A stretch of DNA of 64,000 nucleotides from Pseudomonas sp. LS44. Lineage in GTDB: Bacteria; Pseudomonadota; Gammaproteobacteria; Pseudomonadales; Pseudomonadaceae. The notes under the pieces were generated by a model. It made no database searches. It was not told the origin of the DNA and saw nothing but the letters and a program-made list of their open reading frames with translations. Shown here in pieces: positions 29,671 to 37,261 of the stretch. The DNA lies in the NCBI RefSeq assembly GCF_024730785.1, contig NZ_CP102830.1, forward strand, positions 4,316,001 through 4,380,000. The letters are read 5' to 3'. Positions within the stretch are counted from its first letter, which is position 1. Each line of letters begins with the position of its first letter. The translations under genes and the position numbers were made by a program.

Positions 29671-31011
29671 ATGGACCCTTCCAGTAGTACCAGTTTCCTC
29701 TCCTACTTCGCCGATTTCGGCCTCATTCTCTTCGCCCTGTTTCTGGTGCTGCTCAACGGTTTCTTCGTTGCCGCCGAATTCGCCATGGTCAAGCTGCGCT
29801 CGACCAAGGTCGAAGCCATCGCCGAGAAACATGGCTGGCGCGGACATATCCTGCGCACCGTGCACAACCAGCTGGACGCCTATCTGTCGGCTTGCCAGCT
29901 GGGCATCACCCTGGCCTCGCTGGGCCTCGGCTGGGTCGGCGAACCGGCCTTCGCGCACCTGCTCAAGCCGCTGCTCGAAGGGCTGGGCGTGGATTCGCCG
30001 CAGCTGCTCCACGGCATCGCCTTCTTCACCGCGTTCTTCATCATTTCCTACCTGCATATCGTGGTCGGCGAGCTGGCACCCAAGTCCTGGGCGATCCGCA
30101 AACCCGAGCTGCTGTCGCTGTGGACGGCGGCGCCGCTGTACCTGTTCTACTGGCTGATGTACCCGGCCATCTACCTGCTCAACGCCAGTGCCAACGCCAT
30201 CCTGCGCATTGCCGGCCAAGGCGAGCCGGGACCGCATCACGAACACCATTACAGCCGTGACGAACTCAAGCTGATCCTGCATTCCAGCCGCGCCAGCAAT
30301 CCCAGCGACCAGGACATGCGCGTGCTGGCCTCGGCGGTGGAGCTCGGCGAACTGGAAGTGGTCGACTGGGCCAACTCCCGTGAAGACCTGGTCTACCTGG
30401 AGCTGAACGCGACCTTGGATCAGGTCTTCAGCGTGTTCCGCCGGCACAAATACAGCCGCTACCCGGTGTACGACGAGGCCAGCGGCGAGTTTGTCGGCGT
30501 CCTGCACATCAAGGATCTGCTGCTGCACCTGTCGCTGCTGGAAATGCTGCCCTCGTCCCTCAAACTGAGCGAGCTGATGCATCCGCTGGAGCGAGTCAGC
30601 CGGCACATGCCGCTGTCCAGCCTGCTCGAGCAGTTCCGCCAGGGCGGCTCGCACTTCGCCGTGGTCGAGGAGGCGGACGGTAAAGTCATCGGCTACCTGA
30701 CCATGGAAGACGTGCTGGAAGCCCTGGTCGGCGACATTCAGGACGAGCATCGCAAGGCCGAGCGCGGCATCCTCGCCTACCAGCCGGGCAAACTGCTGGT
30801 GCGCGGCGACACCCCGCTGTTCAAGGTCGAGCGCCTGCTCAGCGTCGACCTCGACCATATCGAAGCGGAAACCCTCGCCGGGCTAGTCTATGAAACCCTC
30901 AAGCGGGTGCCGGAAGAGGAAGAAGTGCTGGAGGTCGAAGGTCTGCGCATCATCGTCAAGAAGATGAAGGGGCCGAAGATCATCCTCGCCAAGGTCCTCA
31001 AGCTCGACTGA
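29671..31011 (+). CDS. CNNM/CorC-type hemolysin-family transporter
   Basis: A 446-residue membrane protein: a DUF21 transmembrane domain (about residues 1-200, containing GFFVAAEFAMVKLRSTKVE), two CBS domains (about 215-335) and a C-terminal CorC/HlyC domain. Relatives export magnesium or other divalent ions; the ion is not determinable here. It lies between phoR and phoU-related genes as in P. aeruginosa, but its link to phosphate is unproven. An inverted repeat follows at 31026. Confidence 0.9.
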   Translation: MDPSSSTSFLSYFADFGLILFALFLVLLNGFFVAAEFAMVKLRSTKVEAIAEKHGWRGHILRTVHNQLDAYLSACQLGITLASLGLGWVGEPAFAHLLKPLLEGLGVDSPQLLHGIAFFTAFFIISYLHIVVGELAPKSWAIRKPELLSLWTAAPLYLFYWLMYPAIYLLNASANAILRIAGQGEPGPHHEHHYSRDELKLILHSSRASNPSDQDMRVLASAVELGELEVVDWANSREDLVYLELNATLDQVFSVFRRHKYSRYPVYDEASGEFVGVLHIKDLLLHLSLLEMLPSSLKLSELMHPLERVSRHMPLSSLLEQFRQGGSHFAVVEEADGKVIGYLTMEDVLEALVGDIQDEHRKAERGILAYQPGKLLVRGDTPLFKVERLLSVDLDHIEAETLAGLVYETLKRVPEEEEVLEVEGLRIIVKKMKGPKIILAKVLKLD

Positions 31012-31025
31012 GCCATCTTGCCGGC

Positions 31026-31052
31026 CATAGCCCGGAATCCATCCGGGCTATG
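31026..31052. repeat. Palindrome after the CNNM gene, possible bidirectional terminator
   Basis: A perfect 11-bp stem CATAGCCCGGA / TCCGGGCTATG around a 5-base loop lies between two convergent genes. No T-run follows. Confidence 0.65.
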
Positions 31053-31062
31053 TTCACGCGCC

Positions 31063-31323
31063 CTAGCTGAATTCCCGGCCGTGATCGAGATGCTGATCCA
31101 CCAGCCATTTGCCGTGCGCCAGCGAGGCGCGCTCGGCGCTGTCCTGTTCGGCGAGAAACTCGTATTGCAGTGGCAGGAGGATGCGCTTGGTGGTCTGCCC
31201 TTCCGGCGTGGTGATCAGGCAACCGGCCGCCCAGGGCGTGGGAATGCCTGGATGCTCGACGACCGCGGCGCTGATGCGGTACTCGCGGTGTACACAATGC
31301 GGATTGGTGAAGTGCATGTTCAT
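31063..31323 (-). CDS. Conserved-looking small protein of unknown function
   Basis: An 86-residue soluble protein with GGGAGG 8 bases before the ATG, a good ribosome site. No signal peptide or membrane helix is visible. Recognisable pieces are FTNPHCVHREYRIS, an AGCLITTPEGQTTKRILLP segment, and a C-terminal HGKWLVDQHLD. No function can be given. It is convergent with the CNNM gene. Confidence 0.65.
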   Translation of the reverse strand: MNMHFTNPHCVHREYRISAAVVEHPGIPTPWAAGCLITTPEGQTTKRILLPLQYEFLAEQDSAERASLAHGKWLVDQHLDHGREFS

Positions 31324-31513
31324 GACTTGAACCTCCCGGCTGAAATCCCCATCGGTTCACACTTCGTGTCGGCATAGACCCGATGGTTCGGCGTGGATGT
31401 TTTCAACAGACAGCGACGCGCCTGCAGGACTCACCATAAATCACTTGGCGAACCCGCGGCGACCAGCCGACGAAGGGTGTCCCGCGCCCTGAACGAGAGC
31501 AGAAACTCCCCGC

Positions 31514-32410
31514 TCAATCCCCGCCGATGGCGAAGTTGGGCTGGCCGTCGACCGGCTGATTGAAGTCGAAGGGAATCGATTCCAGGGCCAGGCCCATGTT
31601 GCGTTGCACCACGAAGTGCAGGTGCGGACCGGTGCTGTTGCCGGTGTTGCCGGACCGCGCTAGCGGCGTGCCAATGCTGATCCGCTGACCTTCGCTGACC
31701 AGCACCGAACCGCGCATCAGGTGCAGGTACACGCCCATGGTGCCGTCGTCGTGGAGAATCCGCACATAGTTGCCGGACGGGTTATTGCCGCGCCCACTCT
31801 GGCGATTCTCGGAACTCACCACCATGCCCGCGCGCGCCGCGACGATCGGCGTGCCCTCGGGCATGGCGATGTCCATGGCGTAGCGGCCCTTGGGGGTGAA
31901 ATGGCTGTACTTGCCGTTGGCGCCCTGGGTCAGGCGAAACGGCCCGCCGCGCCAAGGCAGCGGATAGGAGAAGGCCTGCGGCTGCAGGCGCGGATCGCCC
32001 AGCGCATAGCGCAGCTTGGGCGTGTAGCGCAGCGGTTTGTCGGCATTGTGCGGCGCCAGGGTGGCCAGGCGAATGGTGCTGCGCGGCGGCAGCACCCAGC
32101 GGATCGGCTGGGCCGGCGCACCGACCACGTTATCCAGCTTGGTCAGACGCAACTCGACTTCCACCGGTGCGTGTAAATCGTTACGCACCAGCAAGGTCTC
32201 GCCGGCGGCGTGCTTCTTGGTTTCCAGCTTCACCTGGTTTTCCAGGCGTTCGACCATGCGCTCACGGAACACGAATTCCTGCGCGCCGCGCACGGCCTTG
32301 TCGGTGTAGGTCACCACGCCATTGGCGTCGGTGTATTTGTAGATGGTCAACGCCATCGCCGGCGCGGCCATGACCAGCCCGCCCAGTATCAGGAATATGC
32401 GCCCCAGCAT
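31514..32410 (-). CDS. M23 family peptidase with N-terminal DUF4124
   Basis: A 298-residue exported protein. A signal peptide (cleavage near AMA) is followed by a DUF4124 segment (LTIYKYTDANGVVTYTDKAV). The C-terminal LytM/M23 metallopeptidase domain has GRYAMDIAMPEGTPI and GPHLHFVVQ, the zinc-ligand motifs, so it probably cleaves peptidoglycan cross-bridges. The ATG at 32410 is preferred over an in-frame GTG at 32422 because it begins the signal. ACAACAACAAC lies 20 bases upstream. Confidence 0.9.
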   Translation of the reverse strand: MLGRIFLILGGLVMAAPAMALTIYKYTDANGVVTYTDKAVRGAQEFVFRERMVERLENQVKLETKKHAAGETLLVRNDLHAPVEVELRLTKLDNVVGAPAQPIRWVLPPRSTIRLATLAPHNADKPLRYTPKLRYALGDPRLQPQAFSYPLPWRGGPFRLTQGANGKYSHFTPKGRYAMDIAMPEGTPIVAARAGMVVSSENRQSGRGNNPSGNYVRILHDDGTMGVYLHLMRGSVLVSEGQRISIGTPLARSGNTGNSTGPHLHFVVQRNMGLALESIPFDFNQPVDGQPNFAIGGD

Positions 32411-32585
32411 GATCCCACCCACCCATTATCGTTGTTGTTGTCGGCGACGACCTGCCCGGCCCAGCATCACGGCCCGGCGGCGTCTTTATGTTTTTGTGTG
32501 CGGCCAAGACTAGCAGTGCCGCCGTCCGCCGGGGAGTCGCCGATCGTCGGCCGGTGCGCGCAGCGAGACGCCGTTCACTCCCCGC

Positions 32586-33494
32586 CTACGCGCCGGGGAC
32601 GAAATGCCGTTGCGTAGTGCCGCGGGCGATCAGCCGCGACAGATAATCGAGTTTCTGTGGGTCTTTATCGACGAAGCGCAGGGTCAGCTGCAGCCATTCG
32701 CTGTCCGGCTTCGGCTCGAAGGCGGCGACCGCGTGCAGATAACCATTGAGGCGGGCGACGTCTTCGCCGCTGTCGCCTTGCTGCAGATCGAGCACGGCGC
32801 TTTCCAGCACCTGCGGCAACGGTTCGCCACGCTTCACCAGCAACAGCGCCTCTTTCAAGCTCAGCGCCTTGATCACGCACGGCAGGCTGCCGCCCGGTAA
32901 ACGCAGCTGGCCTTGCCCGCGATTGCCTTGTGCGGCCGCTTTCGATGCGGCGGCGGGCCCGCCGGCCGGCGCGCTGCTGGCAACGGCAGGAGCCCGCGCG
33001 GCGACAGGCGCAATCACCTCCGCCTTGCCACCGGTCAGAGCCGCCAAGGAGTCGTTGGCAAACGCCGAGGTGACGGCCGGCTTGGTGGCCTGGCTCTGCA
33101 AACCCGCGAGTTTGCCGGCGCGGCTCAGGGCCTTGGCCACTTTGCTGGTCAGCTGCTCGCTGGAGAAAGGTTTGCCGATGTAGTCGGACACCCCGGCCTG
33201 GATGGCCTGGACGACGTTTTCCTTGTCGCCGCGACTGGTGACCATGATGAACGGCGTGGTCTTCAGCGCGTCTTGCTGGCGGCACCAGGCGAGCAGTTCG
33301 AGGCCGCTCATTTCCGGCATTTCCCAATCGCAGAGGATCAGGTCGAAGGCCTGCCGGGCGAGCAACTGCTGGGCCTTGCGGCCATTCACCGCCTCATCGA
33401 GGACGATGCCGGGGAAATGGCTGCGCAGACTTTTCTTGACCAGATCGCGAATAAACGGCGCGTCATCCACCACCAGAACACTGACCTTGCTCAT
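32586..33494 (-). CDS. Response regulator with unclassified C-terminal domain
   Basis: A 302-residue protein. Residues 1-125 are a CheY-like receiver with phospho-site Asp56 (LILCDWEMPEMSG) and the conserved Lys of YIGKPF. An Ala/Pro-rich linker (about 130-195) leads to a C-terminal domain starting near GQLRLPGGSLPCVIKALSLKEALLLVKRGE. That start resembles a PilZ- or DUF-type beta module that I cannot assign. No DNA-binding motif is visible. The gene precedes phoU on the same strand by 80 bases. Confidence 0.85.
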   Translation of the reverse strand: MSKVSVLVVDDAPFIRDLVKKSLRSHFPGIVLDEAVNGRKAQQLLARQAFDLILCDWEMPEMSGLELLAWCRQQDALKTTPFIMVTSRGDKENVVQAIQAGVSDYIGKPFSSEQLTSKVAKALSRAGKLAGLQSQATKPAVTSAFANDSLAALTGGKAEVIAPVAARAPAVASSAPAGGPAAASKAAAQGNRGQGQLRLPGGSLPCVIKALSLKEALLLVKRGEPLPQVLESAVLDLQQGDSGEDVARLNGYLHAVAAFEPKPDSEWLQLTLRFVDKDPQKLDYLSRLIARGTTQRHFVPGA

Positions 33495-33574
33495 CGGCTA
33501 CTCCTACAGAACCGCCGCAAGCATAGCCCTCGTCAGTGGCCGATGGCCAACCGTGCTGGCGGCCGGCTCGGGGC

Positions 33575-34318
33575 TCAGACCCCGCTGTCGTCCTTGCCCC
33601 GGTCGCCCTGCACTTCTTCCTTCATGCGGGTCAGGCCCAGATGGCGAACGTCGGTGCCGCGCACCAGGTAGATCACCAGTTCGGCGATGTTGCGCGCATG
33701 ATCGCCGATACGCTCCAGCGAACGCAGCGCCCAGATCACGTTGAGCACGCGGGAGATCGAGCGCGGATCTTCCATCATGTAGGTGACCAGTTCGCGCAGC
33801 GCGGTCTTGTACTCGCGGTCGATGGTCTTGTCGTACTGCGCCACCGACAGCGCCAGGTCGGCGTCGAAACGGGCGAAAGCGTCGAGCGCCTCGCGGACCA
33901 TGTTGCGCACCTGTTCACCGATATGGCGGACTTCGACGTAGCCGCGCGGCGACTCGCCTTCCTCGGTGAGGAGGATCGCGCGCTTGGCGATTTTGGTCGC
34001 CTCGTCGCCGATCCGCTCGAGGTCGATCACCGACTTGGAAATGCTGATGATCAGGCGCAGGTCGGAGGCGGCCGGTTGACGGCGGGCGAGGATGCGCAGG
34101 CATTCCTCGTCGATGTTGCGCTCCATCTGGTTGATCCGGTCGTCGACTTCACGGACCTGCTGGGCCAACCCGGAGTCGGCGTCGATCAGTGCGGTCACCG
34201 CGTCGTTGACCTGCTTCTCGACCAGCCCGCCCATCGCCAGGAGGTGGCTGCGCACGTCCTCCAGTTCGGCGTTGAACTGCTGGGAAATGTGATGGGTGAG
34301 GCTGTCTTTGTTGATCAT
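33575..34318 (-). CDS. phoU: Phosphate signalling protein PhoU
   Basis: A 247-residue all-helical protein made of two similar halves. Each half carries a metal-binding E/DxxxD-type motif (DRINQMERNIDEE in the first, LRSLERIGDHARNIAE in the second). It couples Pst transporter state to PhoR and prevents Pho expression in excess phosphate. It lies downstream of pstB, from which it is separated by two palindromic repeats (34347-34448). Confidence 0.96.
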   Translation of the reverse strand: MINKDSLTHHISQQFNAELEDVRSHLLAMGGLVEKQVNDAVTALIDADSGLAQQVREVDDRINQMERNIDEECLRILARRQPAASDLRLIISISKSVIDLERIGDEATKIAKRAILLTEEGESPRGYVEVRHIGEQVRNMVREALDAFARFDADLALSVAQYDKTIDREYKTALRELVTYMMEDPRSISRVLNVIWALRSLERIGDHARNIAELVIYLVRGTDVRHLGLTRMKEEVQGDRGKDDSGV

Positions 34319-34346
34319 CTGATAATCCTGAGCCGGGTTTTGTCTT

Positions 34347-34448
34347 CCCCTCTCCCACTCTTTGTTGATGAAGAGTGGGAGAGGGGCCGGGGGAGAGGGC
34401 CTGAACGCGCCACCCTCTCCCTAACCCTCTCCCGCCAGCGGGAGAGGG
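34347..34448. repeat. CCCTCTCCC-family repeats between pstB and phoU
   Basis: A 16-bp perfect stem (34347-34362 with 34371-34386) is followed by CCGGGGGAGAGGG and a second 11-bp perfect stem (34425-34435 with 34438-34448). The block lies 11 bases after the pstB stop and could attenuate or stabilise pst-phoU mRNA. Confidence 0.85.
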
Positions 34449-34459
34449 GACTGTCCGCG

Positions 34460-35293
34460 TTAGCCGTAGCGACCGGTGATGTAGTCCTCGGTCTGCTTCT
34501 TCGCCGGATTGGTGAACAGCGTGTCGGTGTCGCCGTACTCGATCAGTTTGCCCATGTACATAAACGCCGTGTAGTCGGAAACCCGCGCCGCCTGCTGCAT
34601 ATTGTGGGTGACGATGACGATGGTGTACTTGCTTTTCAGCTCGTAGATCAGCTCTTCGACCTTGAGGGTGGAGATCGGGTCGAGCGCCGAGCAGGGTTCG
34701 TCGAGCAGCAGCACTTCCGGCGATACGGCGATGGTCCGGGCAATCACCAGACGCTGCTGCTGGCCGCCGGACAGGCCGAGCGCCGAATCGTGCAGGCGGT
34801 CCTTGACCTCGTTCCACAGCGCCGCGCTTTTCAGCGCCCATTCGACGGTTTCATCGAGCAGGCGTTTCTGGTTCACGCCCTGGATGCGCAGGCCGTAGGC
34901 GACGTTCTCGTAGATGCTCTTGGGGAACGGGTTGGGCTTCTGGAACACCATGCCGACCCGGCGGCGCAACTCGGCGACGTCCTCGCCCTTACGATAGATG
35001 TTGTGGCCGTCGAGGTTGATCGCACCGTCGACACGGCAACCGTCGACCAGATCGTTCATCCGGTTGAAGCAGCGCAGCAGGGTCGACTTGCCGCAACCGG
35101 ACGGACCGATGAACGCGGTGACGCGCTGCTTGGGGATGTTCATCGCGACGTCGTAGAGCGCCTGCTTGTCGCCGTAGAACAGGTTCAGCCCGGGCACTTC
35201 CAGCGCCACGCTTTCCTCGGCCAGGCGCAAGCTCTGCTTGGTACGGCCGAGGGCGGCCATGTCCAGGCCGTGGGTATGAGTGTCGGTGTGCAT
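34460..35293 (-). CDS. pstB: Phosphate ABC transporter ATP-binding protein PstB
   Basis: A 277-residue ATPase that drives phosphate import with PstA and PstC. It contains Walker [10 protein letters not shown], the ABC signature LSGGQQQR and Walker [17 protein letters not shown] at 35293 is chosen because GTGGAG lies just upstream; the resulting 277 residues match the length usual in Pseudomonas. Confidence 0.97.
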   Translation of the reverse strand: MHTDTHTHGLDMAALGRTKQSLRLAEESVALEVPGLNLFYGDKQALYDVAMNIPKQRVTAFIGPSGCGKSTLLRCFNRMNDLVDGCRVDGAINLDGHNIYRKGEDVAELRRRVGMVFQKPNPFPKSIYENVAYGLRIQGVNQKRLLDETVEWALKSAALWNEVKDRLHDSALGLSGGQQQRLVIARTIAVSPEVLLLDEPCSALDPISTLKVEELIYELKSKYTIVIVTHNMQQAARVSDYTAFMYMGKLIEYGDTDTLFTNPAKKQTEDYITGRYG

Positions 35294-35359
35294 GATGTGC
35301 TCCACGTGAAATTCAGTGTTTCTCGGTGGCCGTGAGGCGGGCTCGCGGCGGCCGTAGGA

Positions 35360-37030
35360 TTAGTTGTCCAGCGCCTTGTACTTCTCGCGCAGGTGGTTGC
35401 GGATCGCCACGGCCGACAGGTTGAGCACGGCGATCACCAGCACCAGCAGCAGCGCGGTGGCGTACACCAGCGGCCGTGCGGCCTCGACGTTAGGGCTCTG
35501 GAAACCGACGTCATAAATATGGAAGCCCAGGTGCATGATCTTCTGGTCGAGGTGCAGATACGGGTAGTTGCCATCCACCGGCAGGCTCGGCGCCAGCTTG
35601 ACCACGCCGACCAGCATCAGCGGCGCCACTTCACCGGCGGCGCGGGCCACGGCGAGGATCATGCCGGTCATGATCGCCGGGCTGGCCATCGGCAGGACGA
35701 TCTTCCACAGCGTCTCGGCCTTGGTCGCACCCAGCGCCAGCGAGCCTTCGCGCACCGTGCGCGGAATCCGCGCCAGGCCTTCTTCGGTGGCGACGATCAC
35801 CACCGGCACGGCGAGCAGCGCCAGGGTCAGCGAGGCCCACAACAGACCAGGCGTACCAAAGGTTGGCGCCGGCAGCGCTTCGGGGAAGAACAGCCGGTCC
35901 AGCGAACCGCCCAGCACGTAGACGAAGAAGCCCAGGCCGAACACCCCGTAGACGATCGCCGGCACGCCGGCGAGGTTGTTCACGGCGATGCGGATGATCC
36001 GCGTCAGCAGGCCCTGCTTGGCGTATTCGCGCAGGTACACGGCGGCCAGCACGCCGAACGGGGTGACGATCACCGCCATGATCAGGGTCATCATCACCGT
36101 GCCGAAAATCGCCGGGAAGATGCCGCCTTCGGTATTCGCCTCACGCGGGTCGTCGCTGAGGAATTCCCAGAGCTTCTTGAAGTAGAAGCCGAGCTTGGTG
36201 AACACCGACATGCTGTTCGGCTGATAGGCATGCACGACTTTGCCGAGGCTGACCTCGACTTCCTTGCCGGTCGACTCGCGCATCACCACGCTGTCGCGGT
36301 TGAATGCTTCATGCAGGCCAACCAGTTCGGCCTCCAGGACCTTGTAGCGGGCCTCCAGCTCGGCGCGCTCGGCGGCGATATCGGCCTGCGCGGCATCCGT
36401 CAGCTGATGGTCCAACTCGAGCTTGCGGGTCTGCAGACGCAGGCGCTCGAGGCCATGGTTGATCGCGCCGATATCGCTTTTTTCCAGGCGACTGACCTGG
36501 GCGTACAACTCCTCGATGCGCTGCAGACGCGTCTGCAGTTCCGGCATCGCGGCCGCGCCTTCGGCGATCACCTTGCCGTGCTCTTTGACGCTGACCAGGC
36601 TGCCGTAGAAGTTGCCCCACTCGCGGCGTTCCAGGGTCACCAACTCGGCCGGGGTGCTCTGCTCGTGCAGCCACTCGCCGACCACCCAGGTGAAATCGCT
36701 GCCGTAGACGTCGCGGTTGCCGACTTTGAACAGCTCGCGGGTCATGAACTCGCTGCCTTCGGCGGGTACCGGCAAACCGGCGCTTTTCAGACGCTCACGC
36801 GGCACTTCCTCGCGTTGCACTTCCTCGCCGACCATCAGCACCGCCGCCTGCCCAGGCACCTCGTAGCGCGTCTGCACCAGATCGGCTGGCCAGAAGTGGC
36901 CGAGGCCACGCACGGCAATCACGGCGAGCAGGCCGAGGGTCATGATCACCGCGATCGACACCGCGCCGCCGCTCAGCCAGATGCCCGGGGCGCCACTCTT
37001 GAACCAACCTTTCAGGGAAATCTGTTTCAC
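35360..37030 (-). CDS. pstA: Phosphate ABC transporter permease PstA, long form
   Basis: A 556-residue permease starting at GTG. After a first transmembrane helix (about 17-43) there is a region of about 240 residues, largely helical between 165 and 250 (LQRIEELYAQVSRLEKSD...), probably periplasmic coiled coil. The permease core with about five helices and an EAA-type loop (AKAETLWKIVLPMASPAIMTG) fills the last 260 residues. E. coli PstA is about 296 residues, so this is the extended Pseudomonas type. Confidence 0.93.
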   Translation of the reverse strand: MKQISLKGWFKSGAPGIWLSGGAVSIAVIMTLGLLAVIAVRGLGHFWPADLVQTRYEVPGQAAVLMVGEEVQREEVPRERLKSAGLPVPAEGSEFMTRELFKVGNRDVYGSDFTWVVGEWLHEQSTPAELVTLERREWGNFYGSLVSVKEHGKVIAEGAAAMPELQTRLQRIEELYAQVSRLEKSDIGAINHGLERLRLQTRKLELDHQLTDAAQADIAAERAELEARYKVLEAELVGLHEAFNRDSVVMRESTGKEVEVSLGKVVHAYQPNSMSVFTKLGFYFKKLWEFLSDDPREANTEGGIFPAIFGTVMMTLIMAVIVTPFGVLAAVYLREYAKQGLLTRIIRIAVNNLAGVPAIVYGVFGLGFFVYVLGGSLDRLFFPEALPAPTFGTPGLLWASLTLALLAVPVVIVATEEGLARIPRTVREGSLALGATKAETLWKIVLPMASPAIMTGMILAVARAAGEVAPLMLVGVVKLAPSLPVDGNYPYLHLDQKIMHLGFHIYDVGFQSPNVEAARPLVYATALLLVLVIAVLNLSAVAIRNHLREKYKALDN

Positions 37031-37118
37031 AATTCAGAACCTTTTTGGGTCGTTCCCAACGTCTTTCCGCTGCCGCTTTGCGTGTCTTTCCCCACACGGG
37101 TGAGGAAGCCTGCTTGCT

Positions 37119-37160
37119 CCCCTCTCCCGCTTGCGGGAGAGGGGCTGGGGGAGAGGGTCA
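37119..37160. repeat. CCCTCTCCC-family repeat between pstC and pstA
   Basis: A perfect 12-bp stem (37119-37130 with 37133-37144) plus CTGGGGGAGAGGG; a related imperfect palindrome follows near 37195-37230. It fills much of the 231-base gap between pstC and pstA. Confidence 0.85.
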
Positions 37161-37261
37161 CGGCCAGTACGCGATGACCGCCTGCCCCGCTCCTGCCCTG
37201 CGGGCACCCTCTCCCCCGAGGGGTGAGGGTCAGCAGATGGGCCTGCTGGGCAGGCCATGTT

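Noticed and set aside
33536..37177. Two long plus-strand frames opposite phoU, pstB and pstA
   Set aside because: Both overlap well-supported transporter genes on the other strand and have no recognisable domains.
37195..37230. Second palindrome near the pstC-pstA gap as a terminator
   Set aside because: The stem is imperfect, with no T-run; kept only as part of the repeat family description.
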